From positions 124,001 through 188,000 of the forward strand of contig CABSIK010000002.1 in NCBI GenBank assembly GCA_902477755.1: DNA of 64,000 nucleotides, given 5' to 3'. This DNA comes from an uncultured Clostridia bacterium. GTDB taxonomy: Bacteria > Bacillota > Clostridia > Lachnospirales > Anaerotignaceae. Each line of letters starts with the position of its first letter. The first letter of the stretch is position 1. Both the position numbers and the translations under genes were made by a program. Shown piece after piece: positions 16,327-23,037 of the stretch. The notes below the pieces were generated by a model. That model had not been told where the DNA came from and did no database searches. It saw nothing but the letters and a program-made list of their open reading frames with translations.

Positions 16327-16387
16327 TTTGCTGAAAAAAATCGTGACATTTTTTGTTATATTCTGTATACAGATTTCCTGTTTTTTG

Positions 16388-16416
16388 TTGACAGTCTAAC
16401 AAATTCCCTTTATTAT
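16388..16416 (+). promoter_or_regulatory. Promoter of the MATE gene
   Basis: A perfect TTGACA (16388-16393) is 17 bases from TATTAT (16411-16416), giving a start near 16423 and a leader of about 87 bases. Confidence 0.75.
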
Positions 16417-16436
16417 ATTGCATAGACCATTGAAAC

Positions 16437-16491
16437 AGCACTGCTTCGGCAGTGCTTTGATTTCTGTTAGGAGAAAAAATGAAAACAGCAC
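16437..16491 (+). promoter_or_regulatory. Leader hairpin and overlapping upstream start codon before the MATE gene
   Basis: AGCACTGC-TTCG-GCAGTGCT (16437-16456) is a very stable UUCG tetraloop hairpin near the 5' end of the transcript. The left-arm sequence AAACAGCAC recurs at 16483-16491, just before the MATE ribosome site. An ATG at 16479 with TTAGGAG before it opens a frame that runs past the MATE start in another phase. The arrangement could couple MATE translation to reading of this upstream frame. No regulator is assigned. Confidence 0.4.
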
Positions 16492-16509
16492 AAAGGAGGA
16501 AACAAAAAA

Positions 16510-17868
16510 ATGAGCACGACTGCGGTTCAGCCCAAAGAAAACAAAATGGGAACCATGCCCATCAACAAGCTGCTTTTGAACATGTCTTTGCCTATGATGA
16601 TCGCTATGCTGATTCAGGCGCTGTATAACATCATTGACAGTATGTTCGTAGCACAGATCAGTGAAAATGCCCTTTCTGCGGTTTCACTGGCATTCCCTAT
16701 GCAGAACTTTATGATTGCTGTGGGTACAGGTACAGGCGTTGGTGTCAATGCGCTGCTTTCCAAGAGTTTGGGTGCAAAGCGCATCAAAATCGCAAATAAA
16801 ACAGCCAATGTCAGCATGTTTCTGGTATTTATGAACTGGATCCTGTTTATCTTGATTGGTCTGTTTGTGGCAAAACCCTTTTTGATGGGGCAGACAAAAG
16901 TGGCGGAAATCGTTGATTATGGCAATACTTATCTGCGAATCTGTTGCGTAGCATCTTTGGGGATTTATGCGGAAATTGCTCTGGAAAGACTGCTGCAGGC
17001 AACAGGACGTACCTTCTATACCATGATCACACAGGCAACAGGTGCAGTTGTGAATATCATTCTTGACCCCATCCTGATTTTTGGTATGTTCGGTATGCCT
17101 GAAATGGGGGTTGCAGGTGCGGCATTGGCAACTGTTATCGGTCAGTTCATTGCGGCAGGTCTGGCACTGTTTTTCAATTTGAAAGTGAATCACGACATTA
17201 AATTTGAATGGAAAAACATGCTGCCTACAAAATTTGTGCTTTTCCATGTATATAAAGTAGCAGTGCCTTCCATTCTGATGGTTTCCATTGGTTCCGTCAT
17301 GATGTTCTTTATGAACCGTATTCTGGAAGTGTTCACTACAACAGCCATTGCGGTATTTGGTGTATATTTCAAATTACAGAGTTTTATCTTCATGCCTATT
17401 TTCGGTATGAACAATGGTATGGTGCCCATTATTGCCTATAACTACGGAGCAAGACATCGTGACCGTATCATTGGCACCATCAAACTGGCAGTTATGTACG
17501 CTGTTGCCATGATGCTCATTGGTTTTGCAGTATTCCAGATCATTCCCGATAAACTGCTGCTGATGTTCAATGCATCGGAAAATATGCTTGCAATCGGTGT
17601 TCCTGCATTGCGTCTGATTTCCATCAGCTTCCTGCTGGCAGGTTTTAACATCATTTGTTCTTCTGTATTCCAGGCAATGGGCAATGGTGTTTTCAGTCTG
17701 ATTGTTTCCGTTGTTCGTCAGTTGTTTGTATTGGTGCCTGTGGCATTCCTGTTGTCTAAAATGGGTGTGCTGGATCGGATCTGGTGGGCTTTCCCCATTG
17801 CGGAAGTGGTGGCAGCGGCAATCTGTATTTTCTTCCTGCGGAAGATTTTCAAAATGCTTCATTTTTAA
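16510..17868 (+). CDS. MATE family multidrug/cation exporter
   Basis: The 452-residue protein is an integral membrane exporter of the MATE family, which expels drugs or metabolites in exchange for Na+ or H+. It has about 12 hydrophobic segments in two similar halves. PMMIAMLIQALYNIIDSMFVAQ in the first half and VPSILMVSIGSVMMFFMNRIL in the second are equivalent positions, and there is a family-typical GTGTGVGVNALLSKSLGAKR. AAAGGAGG at 16492-16499 gives the ATG at 16510. It has its own promoter and is followed by stem-loop element copy C. Substrate is unknown. Confidence 0.92.
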   Translation: MSTTAVQPKENKMGTMPINKLLLNMSLPMMIAMLIQALYNIIDSMFVAQISENALSAVSLAFPMQNFMIAVGTGTGVGVNALLSKSLGAKRIKIANKTANVSMFLVFMNWILFILIGLFVAKPFLMGQTKVAEIVDYGNTYLRICCVASLGIYAEIALERLLQATGRTFYTMITQATGAVVNIILDPILIFGMFGMPEMGVAGAALATVIGQFIAAGLALFFNLKVNHDIKFEWKNMLPTKFVLFHVYKVAVPSILMVSIGSVMMFFMNRILEVFTTTAIAVFGVYFKLQSFIFMPIFGMNNGMVPIIAYNYGARHRDRIIGTIKLAVMYAVAMMLIGFAVFQIIPDKLLLMFNASENMLAIGVPALRLISISFLLAGFNIICSSVFQAMGNGVFSLIVSVVRQLFVLVPVAFLLSKMGVLDRIWWAFPIAEVVAAAICIFFLRKIFKMLHF

Positions 17869-17876
17869 GAAATTTG

Positions 17877-18089
17877 AAAAGATGGTTTGTCCTTAAAGCA
17901 ACTTCCTCTTAAAAAACATTGATTTTCCTTTTCCTTGATTTCTTAAGGGGAATTGCGACGGCTGTCTTCATAAGAAAACATAACAAATAAAATCTTCATA
18001 AAATAAGAAAGCCAAAATCCTTTGTAATCATAAGGATTTTGGCTTTCTTTGTTTTCTTATGAAGATGCCCCTAAGGGCAGCCATCTTTT
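17877..18089 (+). repeat. Dispersed stem-loop element, copy C (longest) with outer inverted repeat
   Basis: The element core spans about 17894-18074. The central stem AAGAAAGCCAAAATCCTT (18005-18022) pairs perfectly over 18 bp with 18032-18049. A second level of pairing joins TCTTCATAAGAAAACA (from about 17965) with its exact complement at the right end (about 18051-18066). A separate left stem joins 17898-17912 with 17943-17956. The outside is framed by AAAAGATGG (from 17877) and CCATCTTTT (to about 18089), so it again sits within a terminator-like inverted repeat after the MATE stop codon. Between the arms there is no gene. Confidence 0.8.
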
Positions 18090-18156
18090 TTTGTTTGGTT
18101 GCGAAAGATGCCTTGAATATGGTACACTGGATTTATGAAAAAGAGGGAGGATACCC

Positions 18157-18483
18157 ATGGTTATTTATATCTGTTTGATGGCAGTGATGGCATATCTGGC
18201 GTTTCGATGGGGGAAGGAAACAAAGGCAGGCACCTGTCATATGATGAAAGAGTATACGGAGAAAAAAGAAATGGCAGAGCAGGTTGGAAATTTACTGCAA
18301 TTTGTGGGGAAATGCGCCTGTGCCAGTGGTGGACTCATGGCAGTCTGCTTTTTCTGGAAAATGGTGGCAGGAGATTTTCCGAGAGTATTGGCAGCGGTTT
18401 CTATTTTGTTTTACAGCCTTGGTTTCATCCGTGCCATGCTGATCCTGCAAAAAATACAGAAGGAAGAGAGGGAAAGAAATTGA
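18157..18483 (+). CDS. Small membrane protein of unknown function
   Basis: The 108-residue protein has a hydrophobic N-terminal segment (residues 1-16), a basic loop and two more likely membrane segments (about 51-70 and 74-95), ending with a charged tail. I do not recognise the family. Its ATG at 18157 follows a GGGAGG site. The stop codon overlaps the TTG start of the lspA-like gene, so the two are translationally coupled. Confidence 0.65.
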   Translation: MVIYICLMAVMAYLAFRWGKETKAGTCHMMKEYTEKKEMAEQVGNLLQFVGKCACASGGLMAVCFFWKMVAGDFPRVLAAVSILFYSLGFIRAMLILQKIQKEERERN

Positions 18484-18926
18484 AGTATTTTGGCATCATA
18501 TTGTCTGTTTTTGGTCTGGATACCGTTACAAAAATCTGGGCAAGAAAAAAACTGCCTTTGGGAGGAAAAACGGAGATCATCAAAGATAGATTTTATTTTC
18601 GACGCATAAAAAACGATGGGATGGCATATAATACCCTTGAGCGAAATCCAAAAGCGGTGTTATATCTGACAGGCGGACTCATCGGTTGGTGCTTCGCTAT
18701 TTTCTGTATGATGCTTACAAAACAGGAAGAGAAAAAGCATCTGTTGCTGCCGCTTTCTTTCATGATTGGCGGCGCATTGGGGAACTTTTGGGATCGCATT
18801 TGCCGTGGAGGTGTAACAGATTTTCTCTATATCAAGTGGAAAAAAGCACCTATTTTCAATCTGGCAGACATTGCTATCGTAAGCGGCGGAATCTGGGGAA
18901 CGCTTGCTTCTTTATGGAAAAGATAA
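18480..18926 (+). CDS. lspA: Lipoprotein signal peptidase (signal peptidase II)
   Basis: This membrane aspartyl protease removes signal peptides from prolipoproteins. The predicted 148-residue product has four hydrophobic segments and the LspA motifs in order: KNDGMAYNTL (from NxGaAF), GGALGNFWDRICRGGVTDFLYI with one catalytic Asp, and FNLADIAI with the second. The start is probably the TTG at 18480 inside the stop of the preceding gene. The frame continues upstream to 18135, but that part overlaps the preceding gene in another phase and has no recognisable content. Several lipoproteins in the window would be substrates. Confidence 0.82.
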   Translation: MKYFGIILSVFGLDTVTKIWARKKLPLGGKTEIIKDRFYFRRIKNDGMAYNTLERNPKAVLYLTGGLIGWCFAIFCMMLTKQEEKKHLLLPLSFMIGGALGNFWDRICRGGVTDFLYIKWKKAPIFNLADIAIVSGGIWGTLASLWKR

Positions 18927-18979
18927 CAAGGATATGGTTTTATTTTTAAAAAAACTATGGTATTTGTATAGATTAGGGG

Positions 18980-19008
18980 TTGAAGAATGTCGACAAACGT
19001 AGTATAAT
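18980..19008 (+). promoter_or_regulatory. Promoter of 6S RNA
   Basis: TTGAAG (18980-18985) and TATAAT (19003-19008) are 17 bases apart, placing the start near 19015. Confidence 0.75.
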
Positions 19009-19014
19009 ACACTC

Positions 19015-19216
19015 AGGAAACATCCTGAGATGCTCGATAGCCCATCGTTATTGAACCTACATGACTGAAAAGGGATTCCTATAAGCTGAAGTGATGTCAG
19101 GCCTCAAGATAATTCCCTTTGGGCGGAGGAAGGCTGAGACTTTGGCTGCGGTTGCCCACCTGGCTTAGGCTAGGTGTCAAGAGATGGGAACGGCATTTCG
19201 GGATCTCCATTGCGTA
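19015..19216 (+). ncRNA. ssrS: 6S RNA
   Basis: 6S RNA mimics an open promoter and binds the housekeeping RNA polymerase holoenzyme during slow growth. The ends carry the family-typical sequences CCTGAGATGCTCG and GGCATTTCGGGAT. ATCCTGAGATGCT (19022-19034) pairs with GGCATTTCGGGAT (19192-19204) in a 13-bp closing stem with a few wobble pairs. The inner part can fold back into a long interrupted stem (for example AAAAGGGATTCCT against the later ATAATTCCCTTT region) around a bulge, as expected. Length of about 200 bases, a strong promoter and a terminator directly downstream support an independent RNA gene without an open frame. Confidence 0.8.
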
Positions 19217-19220
19217 TGAG

Positions 19221-19264
19221 AACAGGTATATGGATATTGCATAATATTCATATACCTGTTTTTT
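19221..19264 (+). terminator. Terminator of 6S RNA
   Basis: AACAGGTATATGGATAT (19221-19237) pairs with ATATTCATATACCTGTT (19244-19260) with one wobble; T residues follow. Confidence 0.85.
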
Positions 19265-19339
19265 CGTGTATAAAAAAAGAAGTTCTATTTTTCTGTGCAT
19301 GTCCATAGACTGTTATAAAGTTTAACAGGGAGTGTGAGG

Positions 19340-21676
19340 ATGTACATGAAGCGGATATTTTTTTTCCTTTTGATACTGACCAGTCTGTTTTGGACAGGCT
19401 GTGGAAAGGCAGTGACGGGAGAACTGGCAGAAGCAGGGCGCATCGGTGATGATCTTTCCATCAGCCGTGCTATGGCGGCAAAGACCATGGCATTGGTTTT
19501 TTATACGGAGGAGGAATTGGATGGGCTGGAAAAGACAGCAGATTTTCCAGATGTGGCGGAAACGGACCCTTTTTATGGATATATCAATGGGGCAGTGCAT
19601 TTGGGATTACTCTCCGGCGATGAGGATGGTAATTTTTATCCAGAAAAAGATTTGACATTGATACAGGCGCAGGCTTTGCTGGATCGGCTGGCACCGGATT
19701 ATGACAGCCGCATGGTACTGGATGAAAGTAATCAGAATATGCCAGTGGCTTATAGTCTGTGGATTCAGTTATTGCAAACGGCTTTGGAAGCAAGAGAAGA
19801 AGAACTTTCCGCTTATGGCATTACGGAAGAAACCCGTGTGCTTTTGACAGCGGAAGAAGGCGGCGGACTGTTTGACAATGGGTATTATGGGGGAGCTGGT
19901 TTGGATCTAAAGCCTTATGAAAATACAGCATTGCGGTATTGGGCAAAAGATGGGGAAATTCTGGCACTGCTGGAAGTCACCGACAGCACACCCACCATTG
20001 AGAATATCTACTGCACCGCTTCTGGCGGAACCATTCGCATGGAAACAGGGGGAGGCAGTGTGACAAGACCCTATAGGGGACAGGCAGTGGATGGTATTTG
20101 TGATGTGACCCTTTCGGAAGGAAAAGTGACAGAAGCAGTGCAGGCGGCGGAATTAGGACTTTGTACTGTAAAGCGCGTCAATGGACAGGAAGTTTATCTG
20201 GCGGAGCAGGGGCTTCTTTTCTGGGCAGATGATTTTCGTATTTACGATGCCACAGGAACGGAATGGTCTAGTCAAAAAGTATCGAAACTGATCTGCGGTA
20301 CAAAAGGGGCATCTTATTACTTGAAAGACGGAAAAGTGGCAGGGGCAGTCATTATGCAGACGGTACAGCCAGAGAACATTCGTGTACTTATTGGAGGCGC
20401 AGGTCAGACAAAAGTGACTATTTCCGCAGAAGGGGGATTTACCCTGAAAAGCAGTGATGCGGAAAAAACATTTTCCAATGAAGAACAGGCTGTGATGACG
20501 GCAGATCTGCCATGGTTTGACAGCGGCATTGTGGAGGTGACTCCTACAGGGGATAGATCGGTATCTGTGACTTTTTCTGACGGTACAAAATGCCAGTATT
20601 TTGGTACGGTGGAACTGGAACGGCGTCAGGATGGCATTTCAGTTATCAATGAATTGCCCTTGGAAACTTATCTGAGAGGTGTAGTCCCTCATGAAATACC
20701 TGTGGATTTTGGAGAAACAGCTCTTGAGGCTCAAGCCATTACTGCCCGCAGTTATGCCTATAACCAGTTTTATGCCAACAGCTATTGCGGATATGGTGCT
20801 CATTTGGCAGATACCGTAGCCAGTCAGGTTTATCTGGGGGCGGATACAGCAGAACTGTCTGATGCGGCAATCAAAGCAACAGAAGGAATGTGCCTGACAG
20901 CAGGAAACGAAGTGGTGACCACGTATTTTTACTCGACATCCTGCGGATATGGTGCAGACGCACAAGAAGTATGGTCGGCAGACGGCACGTTTTCGGAAGA
21001 AGGCAAATCATATCTGACTGGTGGAATCCATGGCATTTCTGTGGAAAAACCGGATACAGAAGAAGAATGGCTGGCGTTTTGGCAGGATTGGGAGATTGCA
21101 GGGTATGATGACGCATCTCCTTGGTATCGGTGGAAAACATATTTTGGTGCAGGGCAGTTGACAGAAATCACCAGTGTCAAACTGAAAGAAGCCGCAAAAT
21201 CTCATCCGGCTCATGTGGAAGTTTTGCAGGAGGATGGCAGTTGGAAGGCACAGACACCACCAGAAGATTTAGGACGGCTTACAGGGATTTCTGTGGCAAA
21301 GAGAGGAGAAAGCGGTGTTATGGAAGTACTTCGCTTGGACTACGAAAAAGGTTCTGTACAGGTGAAAACAGAATATACCATCCGACAGGTGCTTTCTCCT
21401 ACCAAAATGACAGTTGGTGACCCTATTTACCTGCAAAGGAAAGATGGAGAGTCTTTGACGGGAAATAGTATGCTTCCCAGTGGATTTTTTGCAGTGAAAG
21501 AAATGAAAAATGAAGAAGGAAAACTGACGGGTATTGCCCTTTATGGCGGCGGAAACGGCCATGGTGTGGGAATGAGTCAGTATGGCGCCAAAGGTATGGC
21601 GGAAGAAGGCAAAACAGCGGAAGAAATTCTGGAACATTACTATACAGGAACAATGGTACAACAGGTGATTGCATAA
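19340..21676 (+). CDS. Lipoprotein with SLH-like and SpoIID/LytB domains
   Basis: The 778-residue exported protein starts with a signal ending in a lipobox-like WTGC. Next comes an S-layer-homology-like repeat (FPDVAETDPFYGYINGAVHL, then GLLSGDEDGNFYPEKDLTLIQAQALLDRL). A long middle region has no known motif. The C-terminal third is a SpoIID/LytB domain (ELPLETYLRGVVPHEIP, ALEAQAITARSYAY, then GHGVGMSQYGAKGMAEEG). SpoIID is a lytic transglycosylase that acts on stripped glycan strands during engulfment, and LytB-type relatives modify amidases. Anchoring by lipid plus a wall-binding SLH unit suggests a wall-remodelling enzyme. ATG at 19340 fits GGGAG best; GTG 19334 and ATG 19346 are alternatives. 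Confidence 0.85.
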   Translation: MYMKRIFFFLLILTSLFWTGCGKAVTGELAEAGRIGDDLSISRAMAAKTMALVFYTEEELDGLEKTADFPDVAETDPFYGYINGAVHLGLLSGDEDGNFYPEKDLTLIQAQALLDRLAPDYDSRMVLDESNQNMPVAYSLWIQLLQTALEAREEELSAYGITEETRVLLTAEEGGGLFDNGYYGGAGLDLKPYENTALRYWAKDGEILALLEVTDSTPTIENIYCTASGGTIRMETGGGSVTRPYRGQAVDGICDVTLSEGKVTEAVQAAELGLCTVKRVNGQEVYLAEQGLLFWADDFRIYDATGTEWSSQKVSKLICGTKGASYYLKDGKVAGAVIMQTVQPENIRVLIGGAGQTKVTISAEGGFTLKSSDAEKTFSNEEQAVMTADLPWFDSGIVEVTPTGDRSVSVTFSDGTKCQYFGTVELERRQDGISVINELPLETYLRGVVPHEIPVDFGETALEAQAITARSYAYNQFYANSYCGYGAHLADTVASQVYLGADTAELSDAAIKATEGMCLTAGNEVVTTYFYSTSCGYGADAQEVWSADGTFSEEGKSYLTGGIHGISVEKPDTEEEWLAFWQDWEIAGYDDASPWYRWKTYFGAGQLTEITSVKLKEAAKSHPAHVEVLQEDGSWKAQTPPEDLGRLTGISVAKRGESGVMEVLRLDYEKGSVQVKTEYTIRQVLSPTKMTVGDPIYLQRKDGESLTGNSMLPSGFFAVKEMKNEEGKLTGIALYGGGNGHGVGMSQYGAKGMAEEGKTAEEILEHYYTGTMVQQVIA

Positions 21677-21716
21677 AAAACAGCATGCAGGAATTTTTTC
21701 CTGCATGCTGTTTTTT
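21675..21716. terminator. Strong bidirectional terminator
   Basis: AAAAAACAGCATGCAGGAA (21675-21693) and its exact inverse (21698-21716) form a 19-bp stem with loop TTTT. It separates the convergent SpoIID-domain and Rrf2 genes. Confidence 0.92.
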
Positions 21717-22140
21717 AAATTTCAATGTGATTTTTTTCTTTATATTCTTCCGCCATATCAGCCAAAGAAATATTGTCCACGACATCATCCAGCGCTTCTT
21801 TCATCTTCTTCCAGATGGAAAGGGAAACACAGGTGTCGGAGTTGGGGCACATAGGGTTATCCACACAATCTACGGGAGAAAGGGAACCCTCCAGAATTCT
21901 CAGGACTTCGCCAATGGTAATATCTTTTGGTTCTCGTGTGAGAATATAGCCCCCTTGAGCGCCGCGGTAGCTTTTTACCAGACCGGACTTTGTCAGGGGA
22001 TTGATAATCTGTTCCAGATATTTTTCGGAAATATCCTGCTCTCTGGCAATGGATTTCAAAGCCAGTGTGCCTTTGTCGTAATGGAGAGCCAGACTTAACA
22101 TCAGGCGTATGCCATAGCGGCCTTTTGTAGATATTTTCAT
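21715..22140 (-). CDS. Rrf2 family transcriptional regulator (IscR/CymR-like)
   Basis: This is a DNA-binding regulator of 141 residues with a winged-helix domain (MKISTKGRYGIRLMLSLALHY and ISEKYLEQIINPLTKSGLVKSYRGAQGGY). Three cysteines, CVDNPMCPNSDTC, lie where IscR-type members bind an iron-sulfur cluster. IscR-like members control Fe-S assembly and CymR-like members control cysteine metabolism; the cysteines favour a cluster-binding type. ATG at 22140 has AAGGAG at proper spacing; the frame runs further upstream without a start signal. It lies 28 bases after the YbaK-type gene and is probably cotranscribed. The methionine operon close by could be a target, but no site was found. Confidence 0.87.
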   Translation of the reverse strand: MKISTKGRYGIRLMLSLALHYDKGTLALKSIAREQDISEKYLEQIINPLTKSGLVKSYRGAQGGYILTREPKDITIGEVLRILEGSLSPVDCVDNPMCPNSDTCVSLSIWKKMKEALDDVVDNISLADMAEEYKEKNHIEI

Positions 22141-22168
22141 AAAAATACTCCTTACTAAAAACGGGTGT

Positions 22169-22645
22169 TTATTCTTCTTCCCAGCCTTTGCAGATGTCAA
22201 CCCAAGCTTCACATTTGCCGTAATGGAAAAGTTCGTCGCAAGTCAGTTCAACTGCGGAATTGCTGCTGCCGGCAGCTGGGAATACGGTATCAAATCGCTT
22301 CATGGAAACATCGGCAAATGCGCGGGTGCCTTCCGGCAGTGCGAAAGGACAAACGCCGCCTACAGCATGTCCAGTTGCTTCCAATGTTTCTTCGGGAGAA
22401 AGCATTTTTGCCTTCAGACCGAAAGTGTCTTTAAATTTGCGGTTGTCGATCTTTGCGTCCCCTGCAACGGAAATGACGATAGGCCCTTCCTTGGACATCA
22501 GGCAAAGGGTTTTGGAAATCCGAGCAGGAATAACGCCGGCTGCCTCTGCTGCCAGTTCCACAGTTGCGCTGGAGGTGGCAAACTCCAATACTTCCTTGGG
22601 ACAGTTCATATCTTTCAGATAAGCTTTCACTTTTTCAATAGACAT
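22169..22645 (-). CDS. YbaK/EbsC-type aminoacyl-tRNA deacylase
   Basis: The 158-residue protein is a free-standing editing domain that hydrolyses misacylated tRNA, such as Cys-tRNA(Pro) or Ala-tRNA(Pro). The family features are the hydrophobic start SIEKVKAYLKDMN, the conserved Lys in ARISKTLCLMS, VAGDAKIDNRKFKDTFGLKAKML and GHAVGGVCPFALPEG with the substrate-pocket glycines. ATG at 22645 (MSIEKV) is the likely start; another ATG four codons upstream is too close to GAGGAG. The open frame further upstream contains an odd His-rich stretch that is the reverse of the met leader and is not protein. Confidence 0.87.
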   Translation of the reverse strand: MSIEKVKAYLKDMNCPKEVLEFATSSATVELAAEAAGVIPARISKTLCLMSKEGPIVISVAGDAKIDNRKFKDTFGLKAKMLSPEETLEATGHAVGGVCPFALPEGTRAFADVSMKRFDTVFPAAGSSNSAVELTCDELFHYGKCEAWVDICKGWEEE

Positions 22646-22754
22646 GGTTGTATACATCTCCTCTTTGGGATATTCAGATTTACTTATACGCAATAGCATA
22701 GCAGAAAAGTAGTCTTTATGCAAGATAAAGTGTATAAGATTCTGGAAAAAAGTG

Positions 22755-22783
22755 TTGACAGATAGAAAATGTAGCGTTACAAT
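22755..22783 (+). promoter_or_regulatory. Promoter of the met leader and metA-metY
   Basis: A perfect TTGACA (22755-22760) and TACAAT (22778-22783) are 17 bases apart. The start is predicted near 22790, about 33 bases before the leader ATG. Confidence 0.8.
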
Positions 22784-22822
22784 GGGCAAAAGATCACAGA
22801 TGATGGACAAGGAGTTTTCGAC

Positions 22823-22933
22823 ATGCAGAAATTGGCATTTGCAGGAAAACTGAATATGGATATGATGATGAGCATGTGCATGATGATGTGCATGCTTTTT
22901 GTGATGTTCATATGTTACTTGCAATCGTTCTGA
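22823..22933 (+). CDS. Methionine-rich leader peptide (36 codons)
   Basis: This short frame begins at ATG 22823, eight bases after AAGGAG (22809-22814), and ends with TGA at 22931-22933. It encodes 36 residues with 11 Met and 3 Cys. Codons 12-24 read MDMMMSMCMMMCM except for the first residue, which is Asn-Met at 11-12. Such a run of one amino acid in a leader frame, followed by a terminator and the genes that make that amino acid, is the mark of ribosome-mediated attenuation. The Met-codon region can itself fold (22871-22896, an 11-bp stem with two wobbles and a 4-base loop), a candidate pause hairpin. A functional membrane mini-protein is a less likely alternative, since the last 15 residues are hydrophobic. 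Confidence 0.7.
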   Translation: MQKLAFAGKLNMDMMMSMCMMMCMLFVMFICYLQSF

Positions 22934-22977
22934 GATGCTTTGAAAAATGATTCTTACAAACGGCTCGGAAGATGCGA
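22919..22977 (+). promoter_or_regulatory. Candidate antiterminator of the met attenuator
   Basis: TTGCAATCGTTCTGAG (22919-22934) can pair with CTCGGAAGATGCGA (22964-22977) in 14 pairs, including two G-U pairs, with single bulges at A22923 and G22927. This pairing takes up both arms of the terminator. Its left arm contains the leader stop codon. A ribosome finishing the leader would cover the arm and let the terminator form; a ribosome stalled on Met codons would leave it free. The pairing was found by eye and no energies were computed. Confidence 0.6.
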
Positions 22978-22988
22978 GCCGTTTTTTT
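22958..22988 (+). terminator. Attenuator terminator upstream of metA
   Basis: AAACGGCTCG (22958-22967) pairs perfectly with CGAGCCGTTT (22975-22984) around GAAGATG, and seven T residues (22982-22988) follow. It lies 24 bases after the leader stop codon and about 50 before the metA ATG, so it ends transcription before the structural genes unless overridden. Confidence 0.88.
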
Positions 22989-23037
22989 ATTGGATTATGG
23001 CTTGCACTCCGAGGAAAAACACAAAGGAGATGAATTT

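Noticed and set aside
18135..18479. Upstream extension of the lspA frame
   Set aside because: It overlaps the small membrane protein gene in another phase and its translation is not hydrophobic or conserved-looking. The TTG at 18480 gives a normal-length LspA.
22646..22924. N-terminal extension of the YbaK-type gene with a His-rich stretch
   Set aside because: The His codons are the reverse of the Met codons of the leader frame (CAT opposite ATG). The real start is at 22645.
22784..23037. SAM riboswitch or T-box upstream of metA
   Set aside because: No S-box core and no T-box sequence (AGGGTGGNACCGCG-like) can be found; the region is explained by the leader frame and terminator.
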